From Lentzea kentuckyensis (lineage in GTDB: Bacteria > Actinomycetota > Actinomycetes > Mycobacteriales > Pseudonocardiaceae), in the NCBI RefSeq assembly GCF_002150765.1, contig NZ_MUYM01000003.1, positions 86,317-150,316 of the forward strand: DNA of 64,000 nt. The letters are read 5' to 3'. Positions 45,309 to 53,554 of this stretch are shown in pieces. The position numbers and the translations under genes are program-made. The notes under the pieces were generated by a model. It made no database searches. It saw nothing but the letters and a program-made list of their open reading frames with translations, and had not been told where the DNA came from. The number at the start of each line of letters is the position of its first letter. The first letter of the stretch is position 1.

Positions 45309-45822
45309 CCTTCCGCAGGCGCGGGGTCAGCGCTGAGGTGAACCGGTCGGCGGCCGCGTTCAGGGCCGCGGCCGCGCCGGGCGAGCCCACGTTCCGGTCC
45401 AGCACGAACTCGCCGCGCACCACCTGGTCGGCGCCCTTCGCGGCGAGCAGCGGGTACAGCGCGTAGTCCATCGCCACCAGGAAGCCCTGGCTGCCGCCCG
45501 TCGCCAACGGCAGCACTGCGCGCCCACGCAGCGCCTTCTTCGGCAGCAGGTCGAGCAACGCCTTCACCAGACCGCTGTACGCGGCGCGGTACACCGGTGA
45601 GGCGACCACGACGCCGTCAGCCGAGAGCACACCGCTCACGGCGGCGCTGATCTCAGGGTCTCGCAGGTCTTCGGTGAGCAGCGACAACGTCGGCAACGCG
45701 CGCACGTCGAGCAACGACACGTGGTGCCCTGCGGCTTGCAGAACCGCGGACACGTGGGAAACCACCAAACCGGTCGGCGCGGCGGGGGACGGCGCGCCGG
45801 AGATGATCAGTAGGTCGGACAT
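45301..45822 (-). CDS. NADPH-dependent FMN reductase (SsuE/MsuE-like)
   Basis: 173 residues with a flavodoxin-like fold: the N-terminal ISGAPSPAAPTG phosphate-binding loop, VVVASPVYRAAYSGLVKALLDLL core and VLPLATGG. Such enzymes supply reduced FMN, often to two-component monooxygenases, but no partner is adjacent. ATG at 45822 with AGGGAG about 9 nt upstream. Confidence 0.87.
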   Translation of the reverse strand: MSDLLIISGAPSPAAPTGLVVSHVSAVLQAAGHHVSLLDVRALPTLSLLTEDLRDPEISAAVSGVLSADGVVVASPVYRAAYSGLVKALLDLLPKKALRGRAVLPLATGGSQGFLVAMDYALYPLLAAKGADQVVRGEFVLDRNVGSPGAAAALNAAADRFTSALTPRLRKVS

Positions 45823-45987
45823 GACAATGCACTCCCTGAGGTCGCGGGTATGAGCAACTCAGCGGAGGCAACACAGGCTGGCTGCCACGCGGCCGTAGTC
45901 GACGTGGCGACGTCGTGTCATGGGTGTGAGTCAAGCAACGTCCGGACCAGTGAACAACCGTTCTCAGCGGCTGGGATATCCTGGTGG

Positions 45988-46380
45988 GCGCGGATGAGTC
46001 GGCAGGGCGGCCGCGGCGGGTCACACCGTCGAGGAAAGTCCGGACTCCACAGGGCAGGGTGGTTGTTAACGGCAACCAGGGGCGACCCTCGGGACAGTGC
46101 CACAGAAAGCAGACCGCCCCGGCGAAAGCCGAGGTAAGGGTGAAACGGTGGTGTAAGAGACCACCAGCACCCCAGGTGACTGGGGTGGCTAGGTAAACCC
46201 CACCCGGAGCAAGGCCAAGAGGGCACGCAAGTGCCTGCGTGAGCGTTCGAGGGCTGCCCGCCCGATGCTCACGGGTAGGCCGCTAGAGCCTGCCGGCAAC
46301 GGCAGGCCCAGATGGATGGCCGCCAAGTGGGACGCGAGTCCCATGAACAGGATCCGGCTTACATGCCGGCTCATCCGCCC
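45988..46380 (+). ncRNA. rnpB: RNase P RNA (type A)
   Basis: The ends pair as P1 (GCGGATGAG at 45990-45998 with CTCATCCGC at 46371-46379). Universally conserved blocks are visible: GAGGAAAGTCCGGACTCCAC near the 5' side, ACAGAAA and AAGGGTGAAACGGTGG in the middle, GTAAACCCCACC, and the 3' AGATGGATGGCCGCC. It is the catalytic RNA that trims tRNA 5' leaders. Length of about 390 nt fits actinobacteria. A strong hairpin follows at once. Confidence 0.96.
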
Positions 46381-46390
46381 TCCACGAAGA

Positions 46391-46424
46391 ACGGTGCCCA
46401 GGCGGAGATCCGCTTGGGCACCGT
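46391..46424. terminator. Terminator hairpin after rnpB
   Basis: 15-bp arms ACGGTGCCCAGGCGG and CCGCTTGGGCACCGT (one G-U pair) with a 4-nt loop, starting 11 nt after rnpB. It also lies just past the stop of the convergent subtilase gene, so it can act in both directions. Confidence 0.85.
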
Positions 46425-46437
46425 CACGTGAAGACGA

Positions 46438-47637
46438 TCAGAACGTCGCGACGTTCAGCAGTCGCTCGTGCGTGCCGTCGGGGTCGGTCGCGGAGTTCCA
46501 GTTCGTGGTTCCGGCCGACTGCAGAGCGGACTTCACGGCCGACGGAGACGCGCTCGGGTGGGTCGACTTGTACAGCGCCGCCGCGCCCGCGACGTGCGGG
46601 CTGGCCATCGACGTGCCCGAGATCGTGTTGTAGCCGCCGCCCTTCCAGGTCGACAGGATGCACACGCCGGGCGCGATGATGTCCACGTCGGCGCCGTAGT
46701 TGGAGAAGTCGGCGAAGGTGTCGTCGACGTCCGCACGGCACGTCGACGCGGCGCCGCCACCCGGCTGGCCGTTGAAGTCGGCCAGCGCGCTCACCGTGAT
46801 GACCTCCTCGTAGGTGGCCGGCACGAAGGTCGCCGAGTTCGCCGCGCTGTTGCCCGCGGCCACGACGTAGGTCACGCCGGCGGACACCGAACGGCAGATC
46901 GCCTCGTGCATCGCGTCCTTGTTGGACCCGCAGGCGCTGTCGCTGCCGGAACCGCCGAGGCTCATGTTCGCGACCTCGATCTCGTTCGCGTGCGCGGTCA
47001 CGTAGTCGATGCCGCAGATGATCGCCGAGAACGAGCCGCTGCCCTGGTTGTTGAGCACGCGGACCGGCCAGATGCGGGCGCCGGGAGCGACGCCGACGAC
47101 GCCAGTGGAGTTGTCGAGCGCGCCGATGGTGCCGGCGACGTGGGTGCCGTGACCGTTGCCGTCGTCAGCGCTGCGGCCGGTGGAGCAGTTCTTCGCTCCC
47201 GCGGTGTTGACGTTGAGGTCCGGGTGGTCGAGGTCGACGCCGGTGTCGATCACGGCGACGTCCACGTTCACGCGTTCGTCGGTCCCGTTGATCCGGGCGG
47301 TCGGACTCTGTTCGGCGTCGATGCGGTCGATGCCGGTCGGCAGGGTCTGCGCGGCGATCGACGCCACGCCGTCCGGCTGCACGAGCGCCACCCGTGGGTC
47401 GCGGGCGAGGCGTGCGGCCGTGGCGGCCGTCATGCGGCCCGAGTAGCCGCGCACCGCGGACTCGTACACGTTGTCGACGGTGACGCCGAGCAGGTTGGTC
47501 ACGCTCGACACGCTGGTGCCGTCCTTCAGCAGCACGATGTATCCGCTGGTCGCGGTGTCGGCGTTGGCTGGAGCGGCGGGAACTGCGGCGGCGAGCAGAG
47601 AAGCTGCGAACAGGGCCTTGACTGTGAGTCGTCGCAT
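46438..47637 (-). CDS. Secreted subtilisin-family (S8) serine protease
   Basis: 399 residues: signal peptide (1-26), I9-type inhibitor propeptide (about 32-95, SGYIVLLKDG) and a peptidase S8 domain. The catalytic triad is D131 (VAVIDTGVD), H163 (GNGHGTHVAG) and Ser in GTSMASPHVAG near 337. Length and layout match extracellular proteinase K/thermitase-like enzymes, with no C-terminal extra domain. ATG at 47637 with GAGGAGAG 5 nt upstream. Probably a nutrient-scavenging exoprotease. Confidence 0.93.
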   Translation of the reverse strand: MRRLTVKALFAASLLAAAVPAAPANADTATSGYIVLLKDGTSVSSVTNLLGVTVDNVYESAVRGYSGRMTAATAARLARDPRVALVQPDGVASIAAQTLPTGIDRIDAEQSPTARINGTDERVNVDVAVIDTGVDLDHPDLNVNTAGAKNCSTGRSADDGNGHGTHVAGTIGALDNSTGVVGVAPGARIWPVRVLNNQGSGSFSAIICGIDYVTAHANEIEVANMSLGGSGSDSACGSNKDAMHEAICRSVSAGVTYVVAAGNSAANSATFVPATYEEVITVSALADFNGQPGGGAASTCRADVDDTFADFSNYGADVDIIAPGVCILSTWKGGGYNTISGTSMASPHVAGAAALYKSTHPSASPSAVKSALQSAGTTNWNSATDPDGTHERLLNVATF

Positions 47638-47750
47638 GGGCTCTCCTCAAGGGGCTGAGCAGGGATCACGATGCTCTCACCCGAACGGTGTGAAGCGTTA
47701 GTACTTTCGGGTGTAAATCTGCGAGCGGGTTCGCCGGTATTGATGGAGCT

Positions 47751-48875
47751 GTGCTCTCCCATTTGGAATGCGCCCGCTGCGGCCTGCGCCATGACGCCGA
47801 CCAGGTCCAGAACCTCTGCCGTGAGTGCGCGTCACCGCTGCTGGCCCGCTACGACCTCGCCCGCGTCCGCCGGCCCACCGACGAAAACTCGCTGTGGCGG
47901 TACCGGGACGTCCTCCCGGTCCGCAACCCCGATCCCGCGTTCAGCCTCGGCGAGGGCATGACCCCGCTCGTGCCGCTGCCCGCGCTGAGCCGGGCGCTGG
48001 ACGCGAACATCCTGATGAAGGACGAGTCGCTCGTCCCGACCGGCTCGTTCAAGGCCCGCGGCGCCGCTGTCGGGGTGGCGCGGGCCAGGGAGCTCGGCAT
48101 CGAGGGCATCAAGATGCCGACCAACGGCAACGCGGGCGCCGCCTGGGCCCTCTACGCGGCCCGCGCGGGTATGCGCAGCGTCATCGCGATGCCGGAGGAC
48201 GCGCCGCTGATCACTCGCGAGGAGGTCGAGGCGAGCGGCGCCGAGCTGCGGATCGTGCCCGGCACCATCGCCGACGCCGCCAAGGCCATCAAGGACGTCG
48301 ATCTCTTCGATGCCTCAACGCTCAAAGAGCCTTATCGCATCGAGGGCAAGAAGACGATGGGCTACGAGATCGTCGAACAGCTCGGCTGGCGCGTTCCGGA
48401 CGTGATCATCTACCCGACCGGCGGCGGGGTCGGGCTGATCGGGATCCACAAGGCCCTCGACGAAATGCGCGAACTCGGCTGGATAGAAGGACCTCTGCCG
48501 CGTCTCGTGGCAGTGCAGTCGACCGGCTGCGCGCCGATCGTGCGTGCCTACGAAGAGGGCGCGGCCGAATCGACCTTCTGGGACAACGCCTTCACGAGCG
48601 CGTTCGGGATCAACGTGCCGAAGCCGTTGGGAGACTTCATCATCCTGCGGGCCATCAGCGAAACCAATGGCACCGCAATAGCAGTCGCTGATGAGCAGAT
48701 CCAGAAAGATCGAGTGGAGTGCGCGCGACGAGAAGGCGTGTTCCTCTGCCCGGAAGGCGCCGCCACGATCAGCGCCGTCCGGAAACTCCGGGAAACCGGT
48801 TGGCTCCAAGCGGATGACGAGGTCGTCGTGCTGAACACCGGAGCAGGCATCAAGTACCCAACTGTCCGCCTCTAG
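47751..48875 (+). CDS. thrC: Threonine synthase
   Basis: 374 residues. PLP enzyme converting O-phosphohomoserine to threonine. An N-terminal zinc-ribbon-like CARC...CREC pair is followed by the fold-type II core: LGEGMTPLVPLP, PTGSFKARG with the PLP lysine, TNGNAGAAWALYAARAG, and the phosphate-binding TGGGVGLIG loop. It stands alone, not with hom/thrB, so it may be a second copy or act on a related substrate. The GTG at 47751 is used; GGAG lies too close upstream to be a good ribosome site, so the exact start is uncertain. Confidence 0.86.
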   Translation: MLSHLECARCGLRHDADQVQNLCRECASPLLARYDLARVRRPTDENSLWRYRDVLPVRNPDPAFSLGEGMTPLVPLPALSRALDANILMKDESLVPTGSFKARGAAVGVARARELGIEGIKMPTNGNAGAAWALYAARAGMRSVIAMPEDAPLITREEVEASGAELRIVPGTIADAAKAIKDVDLFDASTLKEPYRIEGKKTMGYEIVEQLGWRVPDVIIYPTGGGVGLIGIHKALDEMRELGWIEGPLPRLVAVQSTGCAPIVRAYEEGAAESTFWDNAFTSAFGINVPKPLGDFIILRAISETNGTAIAVADEQIQKDRVECARREGVFLCPEGAATISAVRKLRETGWLQADDEVVVLNTGAGIKYPTVRL

Positions 48876-49030
48876 GTACCCGCAATCCCTGGGAGTGTTA
48901 CAGAATTTCGGCCGTTCGAGTGGTGCCGCCGTCGCAACAGGCCACTCTCGGTATCACGGCTCACGACGCCCAATCCTCCTGTCAGACGGCCGGCCCCTGC
49001 AGCCGGTCGTCCCCAAGGGAGGGAAGAGAC

Positions 49031-50605
49031 ATGCAACGCAAGCTGACCGTGGTGCTGGCCCTGTCCAGCCTGGTCACCGCCGGAGCCGTCGGGGTCGCGA
49101 CCGCGGACGCGACGGAGCTGCCGGTCTACGGGGTGAAGAGCTCCGGTCTCGACCAGGAGCAGGCCCAGAAGCTGCAGAGAGCCTTCGGGCTCAAGGACGT
49201 CCAGAGATCCGAGTTCGGCGCGGTGAGCTTCGCCGACGAGCAGCGCTACCAGTTCGTGCCCACCGTCGACAAAGGACAGGGCAAGCCGGACGAGGACGGC
49301 GAGCCCACGACGCTGACCGCACTCGACCTCGACGCGCTCAAGAGGATCAAGGCCATCCCCACCGACGAGGCGGCGAAGCGGGCACAGGAAGGCCTGAGGG
49401 CAGCGGGCGTGCTGCCGGACAACGCGACGCCCACCGCGCAGTACACGACGTTCGAGCTGTCCGACCCCAACGGGCGCAGCGCGGTCACGGCGAACCTCGA
49501 CACGGCGGTGTCGTACACGTTCCAGCTCGGCGGCATCCCCCTGGAAGGTGAGGGCGCGAACATCCGCGTGTCCTTCGACGCGCAGGGCGTGACGTCGGTC
49601 AGCCACGCCGCTCGCACCTACGGCCAGGCGGGCTCGGTCAAGGTGTACGACCTCGCCACCGGCGCACAGCTGTGTTCGAAGTTCCTCGGCTCGCAGGCGA
49701 GGGCCGACTACGTGTACGTGGCACCGTCGCTGGAGGACAAGGTCGACCGGATCGAGCCCTCGTTCCGGTGCACCGGAGGCAACGCCGACACCGGCACCGC
49801 GCAGGCCATCACCCTGCCCGCGGCGGTCGGAGCCGAGCTGCCCCAGCCGACCGAGCCGCAGCCGCCGCGCGAACAAACCCTGCAGGCCCAGGAGATCCGC
49901 GAGGTCGGCATGGAGGGCACCGGCAACTGCTCCGGCCTGCCCAACACCGTGGCCAACGTCAACAGCTTCGACGCCGAGGCCGGTGCCCACGGCATCAACC
50001 GGAACTTCAAGTGGCTCGACGGCAACGCGTGGGAGAGCGACTTCAAGGACCCGGCGTTCGCCGGCGGCGACGACACCCACTGGGCCGACGACGTCGACCT
50101 GACCTACTGGCAGGGTCACGGTTCCGGCACCGGCTTCTACTTCACCGGCTGCTCCAACCACAACGACACCAAGCTCGCCAACACCGACGCGCGCTGGGGC
50201 CAGAACGACGTCGAGTGGATGAGCCTCTTCACCTGCCAGATCCTCGAGGACGTCACCGGCGGCCAGACGTGGGCGCAGCGCTGGGGCCAGGCCTTCCGCG
50301 GCCTGCACCAGATCAACAGCTTCACCACGGTCAGCTACAACTCGTCCAACCACGGCGGCAAGTTCGGGCACTACATGTGGCGCAACCCGTTCCTGTGGTG
50401 GAACAAGCCGATGAAGGTCCGCGACGCGTGGGCGCAGGCCAGCATCGACACGCAGCCGGCCTCCGTGCGGTGGGCCACGATGGGCGTCTACAAGTACAAC
50501 ACCGGTGAGTACGTCAACATCGACGACTACTTCCACGGCAAGGGCCCCGTCGGCCCCGACCTGCTCCCGAGCGGCTGGTTCTGGCGGATCTCCGGCGCCT
50601 CCTAA
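49031..50605 (+). CDS. Secreted DUF6345-type protein
   Basis: 524 residues from the ATG at 49031, preceded by GGGAGGGAAG and followed by a signal peptide (cleavage near VATADA). The N-terminal half has no domain I recognise. The C-terminal half (about 290-524) shows the DUF6345 pattern: NFKWLDGNAWESDF, DLTYWQGHGSG with H363, VEWMSLFTCQIL with C402, and WGQAFRGLHQINSF. An HG after one hydrophobic strand and a Cys after the next recall the His/Cys dyad of caspase-like (clan CD) peptidases; that is my inference. Its stop overlaps the convergent permease gene by 4 nt. Confidence 0.72.
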   Translation: MQRKLTVVLALSSLVTAGAVGVATADATELPVYGVKSSGLDQEQAQKLQRAFGLKDVQRSEFGAVSFADEQRYQFVPTVDKGQGKPDEDGEPTTLTALDLDALKRIKAIPTDEAAKRAQEGLRAAGVLPDNATPTAQYTTFELSDPNGRSAVTANLDTAVSYTFQLGGIPLEGEGANIRVSFDAQGVTSVSHAARTYGQAGSVKVYDLATGAQLCSKFLGSQARADYVYVAPSLEDKVDRIEPSFRCTGGNADTGTAQAITLPAAVGAELPQPTEPQPPREQTLQAQEIREVGMEGTGNCSGLPNTVANVNSFDAEAGAHGINRNFKWLDGNAWESDFKDPAFAGGDDTHWADDVDLTYWQGHGSGTGFYFTGCSNHNDTKLANTDARWGQNDVEWMSLFTCQILEDVTGGQTWAQRWGQAFRGLHQINSFTTVSYNSSNHGGKFGHYMWRNPFLWWNKPMKVRDAWAQASIDTQPASVRWATMGVYKYNTGEYVNIDDYFHGKGPVGPDLLPSGWFWRISGAS

Positions 50606-52086
50606 CCGAGGTCCCGCGCCCTCAACCGCACCATCCCGAGTGAACCGAGGACAACAGCCACCGCCGCGAGCCCGAACAGGGGCGCGGCGGTGAGCTGTTC
50701 CCCGGTCAGCACGCGTGGCAGGAAGTGGAACGGTGACATCAGGTTCGCCACCTCGTAGGGGATCCCCAGCGACGGCCCCACGATCTCACCGAACATGTTG
50801 ACCGCCAGCCACACCACGAACGAGATCGCCGCCGCCGCGCGTGGCACGAACCCCACCGCGAGCATCGCCACGGCACCGACGACCAACGCCGGCGGCACCT
50901 GCAGCAACGCCGCTGTCAGCACCTGGAGATCACCACGCCCTGCGGCAAGTCCGGCGGCCGTCATCATCACCAGAGTGCCCGTCACCGCCACCGCGAGATG
51001 CCCCGCGGTCCACCGCATCCGGCCCATCGCGGTGGACAGCAGCAGCTCCGCCCGCCCGCTCGTCTCGTCCGCGCGGATCCGCAGCACCGCGAGCACCGGG
51101 AACAACGCCGCCGTCCCGCCCAGGCTGACCAGCACCATCCACAGCAACGTGTCCCCGATCTCGCCGGACCCGTAGCGCCGCAGGAACTCCCGCATCACCG
51201 GCGCGGCGCCGTCGATCGTGCCGTGCATCCCCGCCGCCACAGGGCCCATCGTGGCTCCGGCCAGTGCGAACGCCACCGTCCACCCGATCAGCTGCGTCCG
51301 GTGCACCCGCCACGGCAGGCCCACCTCCCCACCGGCGGGCCCCGGCCGCGCGGCGACCACGCCCGCCCCGAAGTCGCGGCGCAGGTTCAGCCAGAACGCG
51401 AGGACCGTCAACCCCGCGGCGGCCAGCACGGGCACCACGAGCACCCATCCCGACACCAGGGCGAGGTGGCTCCACCCGGTGGGCGAGAACCAGCGCAGCC
51501 ACAGCACCCCGCTGCCGTCCGCCGCGAACCGCACCCCGTACGTCACGCCCAGCACACCGCACGCGATCAGCCGAGCCGTCGACGAACGCTCGGTGAGCTG
51601 CGCCGCCACCCCGGCCACGGCCGCGAACACCAGACCCGGCGCGGCCACCGCGGCCCCGAACCGGATCCCGCCGATCATCGCCACCAGCACACCGGTCAGC
51701 AGACTCGCGCCCATCGCCAGGCCGATCGCGGTGGCCAGCGGCGCGAGCCGGGAGACCGGCGTCGAGCGCAGCAGCTCCTGGCGGCCGGACTCCTCCTCGG
51801 CCCTGGTGTGCCGCACCACCGTCAGCACCGCCATCAACGCGGTCAGCGTGAACGCGACGTCGGCGATCTTCCACATGATCAGGCCGGGCAACGTCGGCGC
51901 GATGAGCTGTCCGGTGAACGCGGTCAGTGCCGCGTTGCCCGCCACGTCACGGGCGAAGGCGAGCGCCGCCTCCTGAGTGGGGAACATCCGGCCGTACTGG
52001 GCGGTGACGCTGAGAACCACACCTGCGATGAGCGCGACCCACGCCCCCAGCACCACGCGGTCACGACGCAGCAGGAACCGTAACAT
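50602..52086 (-). CDS. ABC-2-type exporter permease (COG3559, antibiotic-exporter-like)
   Basis: 494 residues with about 12 membrane segments in two related halves; FARDVAGNAALTAFTG, EEESGRQELLRSTPVSRL and the repeat-like ADETSGRAELLLSTAMGR are typical of the TnrB3/COG3559 permeases. These normally work with an ATPase encoded directly upstream and a TetR regulator, but neither is present here: upstream is a small DNA-binding protein gene. ATG at 52086. A palindrome lies about 20 nt before the start. The partner ATPase must be elsewhere or lost. Confidence 0.85.
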   Translation of the reverse strand: MLRFLLRRDRVVLGAWVALIAGVVLSVTAQYGRMFPTQEAALAFARDVAGNAALTAFTGQLIAPTLPGLIMWKIADVAFTLTALMAVLTVVRHTRAEEESGRQELLRSTPVSRLAPLATAIGLAMGASLLTGVLVAMIGGIRFGAAVAAPGLVFAAVAGVAAQLTERSSTARLIACGVLGVTYGVRFAADGSGVLWLRWFSPTGWSHLALVSGWVLVVPVLAAAGLTVLAFWLNLRRDFGAGVVAARPGPAGGEVGLPWRVHRTQLIGWTVAFALAGATMGPVAAGMHGTIDGAAPVMREFLRRYGSGEIGDTLLWMVLVSLGGTAALFPVLAVLRIRADETSGRAELLLSTAMGRMRWTAGHLAVAVTGTLVMMTAAGLAAGRGDLQVLTAALLQVPPALVVGAVAMLAVGFVPRAAAAISFVVWLAVNMFGEIVGPSLGIPYEVANLMSPFHFLPRVLTGEQLTAAPLFGLAAVAVVLGSLGMVRLRARDLG

Positions 52087-52106
52087 GGTTCAGAAGCTAC
52101 ACATCA

Positions 52107-52122
52107 TTCACAAGTTTGTGAA
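52107..52122. promoter_or_regulatory. Palindromic operator candidate before the permease gene
   Basis: Perfect TTCACAA-GT-TTGTGAA inverted repeat, AT-rich in a GC-rich context, 21-36 nt upstream of the permease ATG and just after the stop of the neighbouring gene. The position suits a repressor site (TetR- or PadR-type). No regulator gene of these families is in the window. Confidence 0.5.
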
Positions 52123-52125
52123 GAC

Positions 52126-52458
52126 TCACCGCTTGGCCGGGCGCCCCGAAGGCATCCTCAACACCGGTCGGAACGGCTCCCCGGCGTTGTAGAGCTCCTC
52201 CAACTCCGTCACGTAGGCGAGCACCGCCGGATTCACGATGTCGGCCAGCGACCGCACCCCCGCCTGAGGCTCGTAAGAAGCCAGATAGGTGGCCGCCGCA
52301 CGCGCGCGCTCCAGCACGGACCGGTCGAAGTTGATCGTCCGCTGGACCCGGCGCCGGGATTGCGGAGGCTCCCCGGTAGGCTCGATCACGCCTGGAGCAC
52401 TAGGGGAGGCTGTGATTCCGTCCACACTTCCGTCCGGCACGAGGTCAGGTTCGAGCAT
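52126..52458 (-). CDS. Small DNA-binding protein, ribbon-helix-helix/ParB-like
   Basis: 110 residues, ATG at 52458 with GAGGAG 8 nt upstream. A disordered N-terminus is followed by RRRVQRTINFDRSVLERARA and LADIVNPAVLAYVTELEE, a beta-strand and two helices as in ribbon-helix-helix partition or repressor proteins, and a basic C-terminal tail ending SGRPAKR. No ParA neighbour. It could bind the nearby TTCACAA palindrome; this is untested. Possible centromere-type protein as on actinobacterial plasmids. Confidence 0.55.
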   Translation of the reverse strand: MLEPDLVPDGSVDGITASPSAPGVIEPTGEPPQSRRRVQRTINFDRSVLERARAAATYLASYEPQAGVRSLADIVNPAVLAYVTELEELYNAGEPFRPVLRMPSGRPAKR

Positions 52459-52804
52459 CGGCGAATCTCCTCGGAGTCGTCGCTCCGGACCGTACCCGCG
52501 GCGGGGTCGCGAACCGGCCGATCTGGGCGTTCACATGGGTGGACACGTGCGCATGTTTGAGACGCACGCACTGTGTGTGACCAGGGCGTTCGCAGTCGGG
52601 TGAACATTGCCAGCGACGGAGAGAATCTTGGTCCTGGTGTTCCCCACTGACGTCTCCTCAGTGATGATGTGTCGGCCAGATTAGACGTAATCTTTCCCAG
52701 AGGGAACGGCCAGATGATCTACCGCCCGCTCCAACAGCTTCACACGTCGTGACGAACTCGTGTTCTACTCGTAGCGCAAGCCCGAGCGCACTCTGGAGTA
52801 CCAA
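52459..52804. promoter_or_regulatory. Intergenic region before the T4SS-like operon
   Basis: 346 nt between divergent genes. It must hold the promoters for the leftward DNA-binding protein and the rightward operon. A short inverted repeat AGATTA-gacg-TAATCT lies at 52678-52693. No clear -35/-10 pair or ribosome site is evident; the first gene starts at an ATG at 52805 with weak GGAG upstream. Nothing coding is seen. Confidence 0.35.
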
Positions 52805-53083
52805 ATGACCGCCATGGACCTGGTGACACTCGCTCAGCAGCAGCCGCAGGCCCCGGGCACAAGCAACGTCCGCGACTGGATCCTGGGCAACATCGTCCCG
52901 CTGCTCCTGCTGACCGTCGCGCTACTGCTGCTCTGGCTCGGAGGTGGCAAAGGTGACAACGCGGGTGTCATGCGCCGCCTCGGCGGTGTGATCGTCGCGC
53001 TGGCCATCATCGGGCTCGCGGTCACGACCGACGCGGGCAAGAACATCGGCCAGTGGCTCGCCGGTTTGTTCGTCGGAGGCTGA
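52805..53083 (+). CDS. Small membrane protein, VirB2/pilin-like candidate
   Basis: 92 residues with two hydrophobic helices (NIVPLLLLTVALLLLWLGGG and a second around VIVALAIIGLAVTT) separated by a short charged loop, and an amphipathic end. Size and topology fit a VirB2/TrbC-type subunit. First gene of an eight-gene rightward operon; the next start is 3 nt after its stop. Sequence alone does not prove the family. Confidence 0.6.
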   Translation: MTAMDLVTLAQQQPQAPGTSNVRDWILGNIVPLLLLTVALLLLWLGGGKGDNAGVMRRLGGVIVALAIIGLAVTTDAGKNIGQWLAGLFVGG

Positions 53084-53086
53084 CAC

Positions 53087-53554
53087 GTGCGGGTCCGCAC
53101 TGACGACGAGGTCTACCGGGTCGACGCCGTCTGGCTCGGCCCGCCCAAAGCGACTTTTCCCTGGCGCGCGCGATACGTCGCGTGGGGCGTCGGGATCGTC
53201 GTTTTCCTCGTCGTACTCACGATCGAGCGCCAGATGGGCATCGGGTTCGGGTTCTTCTCGACCGCGTGGGCCCTCGTCGCGACGATCATCCTCACGCGCT
53301 TCATCACCCAGCGGATCAGTCACGAACGGCCGCTCACGGCCGTGGCGTCGATGTGGGTCCGCGAGCTCACCGCACCTCGAGAGCGCACGGCAAGCACCGG
53401 CGGAGCGGCCAGTGCCGCCCGGATCCGGGTCAGTCCGCAGCGGCCTCGTCCCAAGTTGAGCAAGAAACAACGGGCGAGACAGCAGGCCCAACGCCGGACG
53501 TCAGCCAGCCGTAAGAAGGAGGTTCGCGGTGTTCGGACGCCGGCGAGACCGTGA
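53087..53554 (+). CDS. Membrane protein, VirB3/PrgI-like candidate
   Basis: 155 residues, GTG start with GGAGG 8 nt upstream. Two adjacent membrane helices (about 30-50 and 52-72) with a long basic cytoplasmic tail (KKQRARQQAQRRTSASRKK). Position directly before the VirB4-like ATPase, with a 26-nt overlap, is characteristic of VirB3/PrgI proteins. Confidence 0.6.
   Translation: MRVRTDDEVYRVDAVWLGPPKATFPWRARYVAWGVGIVVFLVVLTIERQMGIGFGFFSTAWALVATIILTRFITQRISHERPLTAVASMWVRELTAPRERTASTGGAASAARIRVSPQRPRPKLSKKQRARQQAQRRTSASRKKEVRGVRTPARP

Noticed and set aside
48872..50536. 554-codon minus-strand ORF opposite the DUF6345 gene
   Set aside because: Val/Arg/Gly-rich shadow; the plus strand has a signal peptide, ribosome site and family motifs.
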